From positions 1 through 14,870 of the forward strand of contig USHW01000054.1 in NCBI GenBank assembly GCA_900554545.1: 14,870 nt of DNA, in the 5' to 3' direction. Numbering within the stretch: the first letter of the stretch is position 1; each line of letters begins with the position of its first letter. Under the pieces are notes generated by a model. It saw only the letters and a program-made list of their open reading frames with translations. It made no database searches and had not been told where the DNA came from. This DNA comes from an uncultured Prevotella sp. Its GTDB lineage: Bacteria > Bacteroidota > Bacteroidia > Bacteroidales > Bacteroidaceae. Position numbers and translations under genes: made by a program. Of this stretch, positions 1 to 7,378 are shown piece by piece.

Positions 1-32
1 CCTCCTTACTACTAAACAAAACCTAAAATAAA

Positions 33-2036
33 ATGAAAAAGATATTTTCAATAATGGCATTGGGCTTAGGAATTGTCGGAATATCGTCCTGCTCCGACTT
101 CCTTGACCAAAACTCGCCGTCGGAAATGAACAACACCACTGTGTACAACTCGGCTTATTACACAGGCCTGCGTGTAAACAAGATTTACGGTGCCATGGGA
201 CAAGACCAAACATATTCGCAGGATTTCGGCATAACCGTAAACCTAAATACTGACATTGAGTTGTCAAACGCCATCGGCTTTACCGGCAACGGCAATGTGT
301 ACGCAGCCAGTGCGAGAGGCGCAGGACATTATAATTTCACAAACAGCTGGAGCCGCTTTGCCGACCAATGGACAAGGATGTACGCAATCATTGAAGACTG
401 CAACGACATCATAGAAGGCGTGCGCCAAAGTCCGTTGTTCGAGGAAGGCAACAGCTCACGTGAGGAAATGGGACGGTATCTCGGCGAAGCTCTTACGATG
501 AGGGCTATGGTATATTTCGACATTCTGCGCAACTGGGGCGACGTTCCCTTGAAACTTGAAGTTACCCAGTCTGATTTAAGTAACGCATACCTCAGCAAGA
601 CCGACCGCGACGAAATCATGGACACTCTGATGGTTGACCTCGAAGAGGCCATCGAGTTTCTTCCCTGGGCCGGTGAGAACGGGTACACGACAGAACAGGC
701 GAACAAGGGATATGCACACGCGTTGCTTGCACAAATCGCAATGACACGTGCCGGATATGCCATACGCGAACAAGCGAAGGAAGGATATGAGACCGCCGAC
801 TATACAGACGCCACATACCCCACACAACGCCCGGGAGAAGCAGAGCGCAGGGCACTGTACGAGAAAGCTCTTGAACATCTGTCAGCCATCATACTAAGCG
901 GCAGGCATCAACTCAACCCGTCGTTCGAAAACGAGTGGTATCTCCTCAACCAGCAACAGCTTGACTTGACGTATCAGGAGAACTTGTTTGAAATCCCGAT
1001 GCGTTACAACGTGTCGAGCGAGCTTGGATATTCTGTAGGCGTCAGAATGACCGGAGGAAATACATCTACATTCGGATATACGAACAATACGGGTGAAGTG
1101 AAGCTTACGGCGCCGTTCTTCTATTCATACGACCCGAACGACACTCGCCGCGACGTAACTGTTGCAACTTATGAAATCCGCCCAAGGGACGGCCGTGCCG
1201 GAGCTGAAGCCGTAGAAGAGATGGTAACCAATCCGTTCGGCTTTTATGTAGGCAAATGGAACCCCCGTTGGATGACATCCACATGGCTTGAAGACAACCT
1301 GGTTGCAAGCGGAAAGCATACAACCGGTATCAATGTTGTGAAAATGCGCTACTCTAACGTATTGCTGTTCTATGCAGAGTGCATGAACGAACTATCTGGA
1401 AGCGCTGACGGTAGCTATGAAGGCAGTGCCGGACTGACGGCACGCCAGGCTCTCGCCTTGGTTCACGAGCGCGCTTACGACGACGCACACAAGTCTGTCG
1501 CACAGGATTACGTAGCTTCATTGCCAGCAAGCAAGGACGGGTTCTTCGACGCAATCGTACAAGAGAACGCGTGGGAGTTTGCAGGCGAAGGTTTCCGCAA
1601 ATACGACCTTATCCGCTGGAACTTGCTGCATGACAAGATTGTGGAAATGAAACAAACTTTCATCCAGCAGCTCACAGACGGTACATATCCCGAAACCGTT
1701 TACTTCAATTATGCCGACGAAGCGCAGACAAGAATCGATTTCTCAAGCGTAACATTCTACACGCCGGCTGACGAAATTAATGAAGCCGATTATGACGCTC
1801 ACGAGAGCTGGTTTGGCAGCAACAATCCGGAAGACCCCGAAGCTGACGCAGACGATGTTGAAGAGCTTATGAACAACCTTGCTTCAATCAACTGCGGACT
1901 TGTAGGAACAGCCGGCTACCCCGACCCGACTGGCGACGTAGGCATAACCGTAAAGAACCGTTATCTGAGGCCGATTTGCACCACTACAATATCTGACGCC
2001 CAAGGCTCTTTAAGCAACTCTTACGGCTTTGAATAA
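33..2036 (+). CDS. SusD/RagB-family outer-membrane glycan-binding lipoprotein
   Basis: A 667-residue SusD-like protein. The N terminus is a lipoprotein signal peptide: a hydrophobic stretch ending in GISSC, with the lipidated Cys at residue 20, followed by SDFLDQ, the typical mature start of SusD proteins with acidic residues just after the Cys. The rest is helix-rich as expected of the TPR-like SusD fold, and near the C terminus ENAWEFAGEGFRKYDLIRW is a family hallmark. SusD proteins sit on the cell surface over a SusC TonB-dependent channel and capture oligosaccharides. At 667 residues it is longer than the commonest 500-600. The gene begins only 32 bases into the window, so the expected susC partner lies upstream and cannot be seen. 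The next gene, with DUF5123 features, hints at a pectic substrate, but that is inference. Family assignment is secure; the ligand is unknown. Confidence 0.95.
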   Translation: MKKIFSIMALGLGIVGISSCSDFLDQNSPSEMNNTTVYNSAYYTGLRVNKIYGAMGQDQTYSQDFGITVNLNTDIELSNAIGFTGNGNVYAASARGAGHYNFTNSWSRFADQWTRMYAIIEDCNDIIEGVRQSPLFEEGNSSREEMGRYLGEALTMRAMVYFDILRNWGDVPLKLEVTQSDLSNAYLSKTDRDEIMDTLMVDLEEAIEFLPWAGENGYTTEQANKGYAHALLAQIAMTRAGYAIREQAKEGYETADYTDATYPTQRPGEAERRALYEKALEHLSAIILSGRHQLNPSFENEWYLLNQQQLDLTYQENLFEIPMRYNVSSELGYSVGVRMTGGNTSTFGYTNNTGEVKLTAPFFYSYDPNDTRRDVTVATYEIRPRDGRAGAEAVEEMVTNPFGFYVGKWNPRWMTSTWLEDNLVASGKHTTGINVVKMRYSNVLLFYAECMNELSGSADGSYEGSAGLTARQALALVHERAYDDAHKSVAQDYVASLPASKDGFFDAIVQENAWEFAGEGFRKYDLIRWNLLHDKIVEMKQTFIQQLTDGTYPETVYFNYADEAQTRIDFSSVTFYTPADEINEADYDAHESWFGSNNPEDPEADADDVEELMNNLASINCGLVGTAGYPDPTGDVGITVKNRYLRPICTTTISDAQGSLSNSYGFE

Positions 2037-2048
2037 ATAAATGAGGAA

Positions 2049-2091
2049 GGGAACAGGCTGCCGGATGAATAGTTCTCCACATCCTGTTTCC
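2049..2091 (+). other. Intercistronic hairpin between susD-like gene and downstream lipoprotein gene
   Basis: The 92-base gap contains GGGAACAGG (2049-2057) pairing with CCTGTTTCC (2083-2091), nine pairs including one G-U, with a further AAGGG/CCCTT match outside across a bulge. There is no T tract, so it is not a standard terminator. It could protect the upstream message or lower expression of the downstream gene relative to susD. No separate promoter was recognised in the gap, so the two genes are probably co-transcribed. Confidence 0.45.
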
Positions 2092-2128
2092 ACCCTTAGT
2101 TCAAACAAATTAAAATGACTAATGCACA

Positions 2129-3802
2129 ATGAAAACAATGAATAAAATTTTGGGAATGGCGTTGTTGTCGCTCAGTCTTGTACCCTTCGCGTCATGTACA
2201 GACGACAACGACTGGGACGTTGACAGTTCCCATGACAGGCTGTTCGGCGTCAACCGTGAAGACCTGACACTAAGCGAGGGCGACACATGGGTTGAAGTCA
2301 GCTTTACAGGCATGCGCGGAACCGAATATTATATAATCGAAGTAAGCACAGACTCACTGACCGACGAGATGGGAATGGGCGCATCGCCAAACTCCATAGT
2401 CTACGGTGAAGACATGAGCATAACAGCGTCTCCTGACACCATCCGCGGACTCACGGGAGACACAAAATATTACCTGCGAATGAAGGCGATGTCGTCACAG
2501 ACGCCGGAATCAAGATGGGTATATTTTGACAATGGTGACGGCGGAACATCATTCAGAACATTGGCTGAGCAGATTTTCATTGAAAGCGAAATCTTACGCG
2601 GCGACACATACATGGAGCTGAAGTGGACGCCCGGAGCCGAAGTAACCAACATCATAGTAACGCCAAGTGACGGCAGCGAGCCTATGAACATCGACCTCCG
2701 CAACAATGCCGATGCAATTGCAAACGGAGAATACAGGGTTGAAGGCCTCACTCCGTCAACTACATACACGTTTGAGATATACAACGAAGATACAAGGCGT
2801 GGCACGCTCACTTTGGCAACAATGGCGTCAATGCCTTCTGCAGACTATCTCTATCCGCTGCCTTCAACAGTGACCGTCATCAGCCAGAGCCTGCTTGACG
2901 ACATTGCGGCAGAGGCTATAGCACAGAGCGGCAACGCTGACAACTATAGCGTAACCATCGGCATACCGGCCGGCTCCACAATATCAATGTACGGAACAGA
3001 CGAAGAGACCGGCGAACAGACCAACGTCACCATTCCTGATGGCATGTCGGTAACATTCTTCGGAATTGCCGGCGGCGAAACACCAACTCTGAACATGGAC
3101 AAAGGCATTGACATAGGCGGTTCACACGCATACATACGTTTTGACAACGTAAGGCTGGTAGATACTGGATGTCAGTACTTTATCAATCAGAGCGACGCTT
3201 GCACAATAGGTGGAGACCTCTCATTCAGCAACTGTACGATGACTGATTTTGAACGCAGCATCATCCGTATGCAGTCTGACGCGGCCAAGTCAATCAATGA
3301 AGTGAACATTGACAACTGCGTGATGACAAACATGTCCTACGGCAACGGCTATTCCGTTTTGTATTGGAACAACGCCGCTTACACGGTTGGCACGGTCAAC
3401 ATCACAAACACAACGTTTGACACGTTCGCACGCTCGTTCCTTGAAGTAACCAACAGCAATACAGGCACGATAAACATAAGCAACAGTACGTTCTACAACG
3501 GTCCTGCAAGCGGACGTTATTTCATCGATGCCAACAATTGCGCACAAGCCGACGTAAACCTTACAAGGTGTATCTTCGCCCTGAGTCCTGACCCGACGAA
3601 CTGCCGTGGCATACGTACACCCAACGGCAATGTGGTAATAAACGAGGTTTATTTCACTAACGACTTCGTGCTGACAAGCAATGCCTTCGAACCGACAACA
3701 CAGCTGGAATTGTCTTCAACCCAACTGTTCCTGAACCCGGCAGAACATGACTTCACAATACAGGAAAGAGGTATTGAGGCCGGTGACCCACGCTGGTATT
3801 GA
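2129..3802 (+). CDS. DUF4957/DUF5123-type surface lipoprotein with Fn3-like N terminus and beta-helix C terminus
   Basis: A 557-residue lipoprotein. The signal peptide ends in PFASC (Cys 23), followed by TDDND, an acidic start typical of surface-exported Bacteroidetes lipoproteins. Residues about 40-145 and 150-230 look like two fibronectin-III-type beta-sandwich modules (the second has GLTPSTTYTFEIYNEDT). From about 330 to 525 there are repeated short strands rich in Asn, Thr and Ile (for example VNIDNCVMTNMS, VNITNTTFDTF, INISNSTFYNG), a right-handed parallel beta-helix pattern. The C terminus, FTIQ...AGDPRWY, matches the usual end of DUF5123 proteins. These commonly follow susCD in pectin-type utilization loci, so a role in binding or processing a pectic glycan is inferred; no catalytic residues can be assigned. 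Start 2129 is chosen; a second Met at 2138 is possible. The gene ends 12 bases before a strong terminator, so it closes the locus. Confidence 0.85.
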   Translation: MKTMNKILGMALLSLSLVPFASCTDDNDWDVDSSHDRLFGVNREDLTLSEGDTWVEVSFTGMRGTEYYIIEVSTDSLTDEMGMGASPNSIVYGEDMSITASPDTIRGLTGDTKYYLRMKAMSSQTPESRWVYFDNGDGGTSFRTLAEQIFIESEILRGDTYMELKWTPGAEVTNIIVTPSDGSEPMNIDLRNNADAIANGEYRVEGLTPSTTYTFEIYNEDTRRGTLTLATMASMPSADYLYPLPSTVTVISQSLLDDIAAEAIAQSGNADNYSVTIGIPAGSTISMYGTDEETGEQTNVTIPDGMSVTFFGIAGGETPTLNMDKGIDIGGSHAYIRFDNVRLVDTGCQYFINQSDACTIGGDLSFSNCTMTDFERSIIRMQSDAAKSINEVNIDNCVMTNMSYGNGYSVLYWNNAAYTVGTVNITNTTFDTFARSFLEVTNSNTGTINISNSTFYNGPASGRYFIDANNCAQADVNLTRCIFALSPDPTNCRGIRTPNGNVVINEVYFTNDFVLTSNAFEPTTQLELSSTQLFLNPAEHDFTIQERGIEAGDPRWY

Positions 3803-3814
3803 TTGAAACCGTAA

Positions 3815-3852
3815 AACAAAAAGAGGGGCCAATGCTTGCCCCTCTTTTTGTT
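3815..3852. terminator. Bidirectional rho-independent terminator
   Basis: A perfect 15-bp stem, AACAAAAAGAGGGGC (3815-3829) with GCCCCTCTTTTTGTT (3838-3852), and an 8-base loop. T-rich tails exist on both strands. It lies between the convergent lipoprotein gene (+) and the small secreted-protein gene (-) and can serve both. Confidence 0.9.
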
Positions 3853-3989
3853 TTTTATGTCAACCGTTTTGCCTGTAAGCATATTTTCCGCTATCTTAGC
3901 CCACACAACCATAAGGAGAAAATGAAAGACGACCTGATACAGGTTAGACCGGGCGATGAAAAAAGATAAACCACTGACAACGGTAGCTG

Positions 3990-4472
3990 TCAATACTTGT
4001 CAAGCATTTCCTTGATTTTCTTACGCCTCTTGGCATGCTTGCGCGCCTTGGGATTGAATATGGAAAAGAAATCAATGTTGGCACCCGAACCTCCCCTTAG
4101 TCCAGCCCCGGCTGCAGCGCGTTGAGTTGCAGCCTTTATATCAAAACCGGGTTTCGGTTTCTTTCCATATATCACCACCTCATCGAGCCGCCGCATCTTA
4201 GGCAACAGCCAGATGGTATCACGCACGGCAGACTTGTCAAGCGCCAAAGGCTCAAAACTTCCATGCGACAGCGTTATGCCGTTACAGTCGCCACTGACGG
4301 CAAATCGCCCATAGCAGTCTGTCATGGTCTTGCCCGAAGGATTGATATACACCGTAACGCCCGGTACACACCGCCGCGTCTCAATATCGAACACGACGGC
4401 AGACAACTGGGCACGGCACGTAACGGCGGCTACAACGAGCAACAGAAGCAATATGTAACGGCAACAGCGCAT
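3990..4472 (-). CDS. Small secreted carboxypeptidase-regulatory-like domain protein
   Basis: About 160 residues from the Met at 4472. A very hydrophobic signal peptide (RYILLLLLVVAAV) is followed by TCRAQ, and the mature protein probably starts at the Gln, as in many Bacteroidetes secreted proteins. The next 70 residues (VVFDIETRRCVPGVTVYI...TDCYGRFAV...LSHGSFEPL) match the CarboxypepD_reg-like beta-sandwich that usually forms the N terminus of TonB-dependent receptors, ending in LDEVVIYGKKP. No receptor barrel follows; instead there is a short linker and a very basic tail (RKHAKRRKKIKEMLDKY). Function is unknown; a periplasmic or envelope adaptor is plausible. An upstream in-frame Met at 4487 would put the start almost at the predicted transcription start, so 4472 is preferred. 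Monocistronic by its own promoter and the shared downstream terminator. Confidence 0.8.
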   Translation of the reverse strand: MRCCRYILLLLLVVAAVTCRAQLSAVVFDIETRRCVPGVTVYINPSGKTMTDCYGRFAVSGDCNGITLSHGSFEPLALDKSAVRDTIWLLPKMRRLDEVVIYGKKPKPGFDIKAATQRAAAGAGLRGGSGANIDFFSIFNPKARKHAKRRKKIKEMLDKY

Positions 4473-4492
4473 CACAGCATAAATCATGGAAG

Positions 4493-4525
4493 CAAAGTTA
4501 AGCTTTTATGCCGTGAACCGACAAA
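4493..4525 (-). promoter_or_regulatory. Bacteroidetes-type promoter of the small secreted protein
   Basis: Read on the minus strand: TTTG (4522-4525), 21 bases, then TAACTTTG (4493-4500). This fits the housekeeping -33 TTTG / -7 TAnnTTTG consensus of Bacteroidetes. The start of transcription should fall near 4487, supporting translation from 4472. Confidence 0.75.
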
Positions 4526-4602
4526 CACGGCCTGCCATTTACAGAATTTTTGCATTATTTCCAACGACATAACACAGACATGGGCTTTGCCTGACGCCGC
4601 AA

Positions 4603-4646
4603 CAAAAAATCCCCACAATGTACTGAAAAATGTACATTGTAGGGAT
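4603..4646 (-). terminator. Terminator of guaA
   Basis: A 15-position stem with one mismatch (4609-4623 with 4632-4646), an 8-base loop, and a run of six T on the minus strand (4604-4609, the outermost pairing in the stem). It lies 39 bases beyond the guaA stop codon. Confidence 0.85.
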
Positions 4647-4685
4647 AAAACCGTTAAAAATGCAGACCCTTCGGCCGCAAGAACA

Positions 4686-6227
4686 TTACTCCCACTCGAT
4701 TGTCGAAGGCGGCTTTGACGAAATGTCGTAGCAAACGCGGTTGACGCCTTTTACCTTGTTTATAATCTCATTGGAAACCTTAGCCATGAAGTCGTAAGGC
4801 AGGTGCGCCCAGTCGGCGGTCATGGCGTCGGTGCTCGTCACGGCGCGCAGAGCTACAGGATGCTCGTAAGTGCGCTCGTCGCCCATCACACCGACGCTGC
4901 GTATCGTTGAGAGAAGCACCGTGCCGGCCTGCCAAACCTTGTCATACAACGGCTCGCCGTCCTCGCAAACGTAGTTGTGCATGTTCTCGATGTATATGTC
5001 GTCAGCGTCTTGCAGGATGCGGACCTTCTCACGAGTGATGTCGCCGAGTATGCGCACGGCCAGTCCGGGGCCGGGGAAGGGGTGGCGCTTGATAAGCCGT
5101 TCGGGCATACCGAGCTGATAGCCAACGCGGCGCACCTCGTCCTTGAACAGCCATTTAAGCGGCTCGCACAACTGCAGGTGCATCTCCTTTGGCAGTCCGC
5201 CCACGTTGTGGTGGCTCTTGATAACCATGCCCGTGATGCTAAGGCTCTCTATGCGGTCGGGATAGATTGTACCCTGTGCCAGCCATTTTGCGTCGGTTAT
5301 TTTCTTCGCCTCGGCGTTGAACACCTCCACAAAGTCGCGGCCTATGATTTTACGCTTCTGCTCCGGGTCGCTCACACCTTCCAAATCCTTGAAGAACTTG
5401 TCGCTTGCGTCCACTCCGATTACGTTCAGGCCGAGTCCCTTGTATGCCTCCATCACCTTTTGGAACTCGTTTTTGCGCAGCATACCGTGGTCTACGAATA
5501 TACACGTAAGGTTTGAGCCGATGGCGCGGTTGAGCAGAGTGGCACATACGGAAGAGTCAACTCCGCCCGAAAGTCCGAGTATCACGCGGTCGTTGCCGAG
5601 CTGTTCTTTCAGCTCCTGCACCGTTGTTTCCACGAACGAAGCCGCACTCCATTCCTGCCGGCTGCCGCAAATGTCAACTACAAAATTCTGCAACAGCTGC
5701 TTTCCCTGCTCCGTATGGAACACTTCGGGGTGGAACTGCACAGCCCACAACGGGTTACTCTCGCTGGCGTATGCAGCGAACTTGACATCAGCCGTGGAAG
5801 CTATGGCATGACAATCGGAAGGCAAAGCCGTTATCGTGTCGCCGTGGCTCATCCACACCTGAGAGTTTTCCTTAAAGCCCTTGAACAGCGGATTTTCAGC
5901 GTCAAACTGCATAAGATGCGCCCGTCCGTACTCGCGCGTGTTGGTCTTTTCAACCTTTCCGCCGCCCTGCGAGGCTATGAACTGCGCCCCATAGCATATT
6001 CCGAGCACGGGAAACTTGCCTACAAACTGGCTCAAGTCGGCCTTGAACGCCTCCGGGTCGTGCACGGAGTATGGCGAACCGCTAAGGATTACGCCGATAA
6101 CGCCCGTCGTGTCTTGCGGAAACTTGTTGTAAGGCAGGATTTCACAAAACGTGTCAAGCTCGCGCACGCGGCGGCCGATGAGCTGCGTTGTCTGCGAACC
6201 GAAGTCGAGAATGATGATTTTCTGCAT
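4686..6227 (-). CDS. guaA: GMP synthase (glutamine-hydrolysing)
   Basis: A 513-residue protein of the usual full length. It converts XMP, ATP and glutamine to GMP in the cytoplasm, the last step of guanine nucleotide synthesis. The class I glutamine amidotransferase domain is residues 1-190: nucleophile Cys78 in GICYGAQ, and His166/Glu168 in FHPEVF. The ATP pyrophosphatase domain follows, with the PP-loop SGGVDSS at 220-226. The dimerization/XMP-binding C-terminal domain has HPFPGPGLAVRILG (382-395) and ends in KPPSTIEWE. All catalytic positions are intact. It has its own promoter and terminator, so it appears monocistronic. Expression might respond to purines, but no purine riboswitch was recognised in the leader. 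Confidence 0.98.
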   Translation of the reverse strand: MQKIIILDFGSQTTQLIGRRVRELDTFCEILPYNKFPQDTTGVIGVILSGSPYSVHDPEAFKADLSQFVGKFPVLGICYGAQFIASQGGGKVEKTNTREYGRAHLMQFDAENPLFKGFKENSQVWMSHGDTITALPSDCHAIASTADVKFAAYASESNPLWAVQFHPEVFHTEQGKQLLQNFVVDICGSRQEWSAASFVETTVQELKEQLGNDRVILGLSGGVDSSVCATLLNRAIGSNLTCIFVDHGMLRKNEFQKVMEAYKGLGLNVIGVDASDKFFKDLEGVSDPEQKRKIIGRDFVEVFNAEAKKITDAKWLAQGTIYPDRIESLSITGMVIKSHHNVGGLPKEMHLQLCEPLKWLFKDEVRRVGYQLGMPERLIKRHPFPGPGLAVRILGDITREKVRILQDADDIYIENMHNYVCEDGEPLYDKVWQAGTVLLSTIRSVGVMGDERTYEHPVALRAVTSTDAMTADWAHLPYDFMAKVSNEIINKVKGVNRVCYDISSKPPSTIEWE

Positions 6228-6311
6228 CGTATCTTTTTATTAGTAGTTAAAGAAGTTAAAAAGAGTTTTCGCCAGTTTCGCCCACAAAGGAGCTAAAGGC
6301 AACGGCTTTTC

Positions 6312-6343
6312 AGTTGACAAGCAACAAGTTACAAGTTGACAAG
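6312..6343. repeat. Direct repeat AGTTGACAAG in guaA leader
   Basis: AGTTGACAAG occurs at 6312-6321 and 6334-6343, separated by CAACAAGTTACA, itself a degenerate copy. It would be transcribed as part of the guaA 5' leader. Function unknown; it may be low-complexity intergenic drift. Confidence 0.6.
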
Positions 6344-6397
6344 TAAATGTACCTTGCCGCTCGTCTGCTCTTTCCTTCGCCTGTATAAATTCTTTTG

Positions 6398-6436
6398 CAA
6401 AAGTACAACATTTTTTTAATGTATCACTATAATACA
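6398..6436 (-). promoter_or_regulatory. Probable guaA promoter with an upstream palindrome
   Basis: On the minus strand TACTTTTG (6398-6405) fits the -7 consensus TAnnTTTG. No clear -33 TTTG is present at 19-21 bases. Instead the upstream side carries an ACATT/AATGT inverted repeat (6408-6422) and a TGTAT/ATACA repeat (6420-6436). A weak -33 with palindromes could mean regulator binding, but this is inference. Confidence 0.5.
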
Positions 6437-6531
6437 CTGACTTATTGAGCGAAAACGCATCATCCAACATCCAAGGGCACATCACCGACAAGCCGTAGCC
6501 TCAACTGCCGCCTGGCAAAAGACGGCAAACG

Positions 6532-6560
6532 GCGTTGCAAAAGGCCATGAATTGCAACGC
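6532..6560. repeat. 9-bp inverted repeat beside the murU-like terminator
   Basis: GCGTTGCAA (6532-6540) and TTGCAACGC (6552-6560) form a perfect stem around AAGGCCATGAA. The loop contains AAAGGCC, which is repeated in the neighbouring terminator arm, so an alternative pairing with the terminator's other arm is possible. Confidence 0.6.
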
Positions 6561-6598
6561 AAAAGGCCACCTTTCAGCGCATGAAAGGTGGCCTTTTG
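6560..6598 (-). terminator. Terminator of the membrane protein / kinase-RapZ / MurU-like operon
   Basis: A 17-bp perfect inverted repeat (6560-6576 with 6582-6598) with loop GCGCA. On the minus strand the stem ends in GGCCTTTTGCG, 34 bases after the stop codon of the nucleotidyltransferase. The T run is short, so termination strength is uncertain, but stem stability is very high. Confidence 0.75.
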
Positions 6599-6632
6599 CC
6601 AATATATTGACTATCAATCAGTTAGCAACCAT

Positions 6633-7367
6633 TCAACCGTTGGCGGCTATAAAACGTTCCGCTTCGGCCAAAGTGTCGAGCTTCCCCACGTCAAGCAGCC
6701 GCAAGTCGGACTTGACGCAAGCCTTTATTACGGCCTTGCCGCACACTTTCAGGTAAAAGTCTATTATGCCGAACTTGTCAAGAAAACCGTCCATCAACGG
6801 GAAAAGACACGGCGAAAAGACGTGTATTCCGGAAAAGGCGAACCGCTTACAGGCGCTTACATCCAAGTCGGGATAAGGGCTTTTAACCTCGCCTGTCTCA
6901 ATGTTTGTCCAGCCTACGAGGCGCATTTCATCGTTGAAAAGCAGGTAACGTTTTGTCTTACGCTCGCTGACAAGCAGAGTGGCGTCACTGCCCTTATGGC
7001 TTTCGTACAGCCAACGGAGGTCTACATTGCTCAATATGTCTACGTTGTGGATAAGTATCGGAGCGTCAGGCGCAAACAACGGGGCGGCCTTTTTCAGTCC
7101 TCCGCCGGTGTCGAGAAGCTTCTCCGACTCGTCGCTTATGCGTATGTCAACACCGAAATTGCCGTTGTCATGCAAATAACCGACCACCTGCGACGCGAAA
7201 TGATGTACGTTTACAACCATCCTTTCAACGCCTGAAGCCTTCAGCTTTTCCACCACGCGCTCGATAAGCGGCCTGTCCCCCACCCTCACGAGTGCCTTAG
7301 GCATTGTGTCGGTAAGCGGCTTCAGGCGCGTGCCAAGCCCCGCGGCGAATATCATTGCCTGCATCAT
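6633..7367 (-). CDS. MurU-like sugar-1-phosphate nucleotidyltransferase
   Basis: A 244-residue NTP-transferase of the N-acetylmuramate-1-phosphate uridylyltransferase (MurU) type. The N-terminal signature AAGLGTRLKPLTD (8-20) and PKAL (23-26) form the nucleotide-binding loop. DTGGG at 86-90 matches the ETGGG sugar/base loop of MurU, and NVD (108-110) supplies the metal-binding Asp where MurU has NGD. FSGIHVFSP (178-186) and DVGKLDTLAEAE (226-237) are typical of the family. In Pseudomonas MurU makes UDP-MurNAc from MurNAc-1-phosphate and UTP, after the kinase AmgK. Here it follows an AmgK-like kinase by 11 bases, which supports that reaction. Other sugar-1-phosphates or nucleotides cannot be excluded. 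Two adjacent Met codons (7367 and 7364) are both possible starts. Confidence 0.85.
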   Translation of the reverse strand: MMQAMIFAAGLGTRLKPLTDTMPKALVRVGDRPLIERVVEKLKASGVERMVVNVHHFASQVVGYLHDNGNFGVDIRISDESEKLLDTGGGLKKAAPLFAPDAPILIHNVDILSNVDLRWLYESHKGSDATLLVSERKTKRYLLFNDEMRLVGWTNIETGEVKSPYPDLDVSACKRFAFSGIHVFSPCLFPLMDGFLDKFGIIDFYLKVCGKAVIKACVKSDLRLLDVGKLDTLAEAERFIAANG

Positions 7368-7378
7368 AATCTGTTGTT

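Larger units (their letters stand above)
6228..6632. other. Intergenic region: guaA leader/promoter and murU-like gene terminator
   Basis: No convincing gene. It holds the guaA leader of roughly 165 bases, the guaA promoter near 6398, a repeat of AGTTGACAAG in the leader, two adjacent inverted repeats (6532-6598), and a heptad-like AGTTAAAGAAGTTA (6245-6258) that also occurs in the groES-groEL spacer. An 83-residue ORF on the minus strand (6240-6491) spans the promoter and is not believed. Confidence 0.6.

Noticed and set aside
3922..3969. A 15-codon plus-strand frame preceded by AAGGAG
   Set aside because: The ribosome-site match is tempting, but no promoter precedes it, the peptide (MKDDLIQVRPGDEKR) has no recognisable character, and Bacteroidetes seldom rely on such sites.
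3649..3993. A 114-residue minus-strand frame overlapping the end of the DUF5123-type gene
   Set aside because: It runs through the bidirectional terminator and into the antisense of a real gene; a hydrophobic stretch is its only protein-like feature.
6240..6491. An 83-residue minus-strand frame directly upstream of guaA
   Set aside because: It begins upstream of the guaA -7 box and spans the promoter and repeat-rich leader; it is unlikely to be translated.
6588..7235. A 215-residue open frame antisense to the MurU-like gene
   Set aside because: It overlaps the terminator hairpin and a well-supported enzyme gene, and its residues show no family features.
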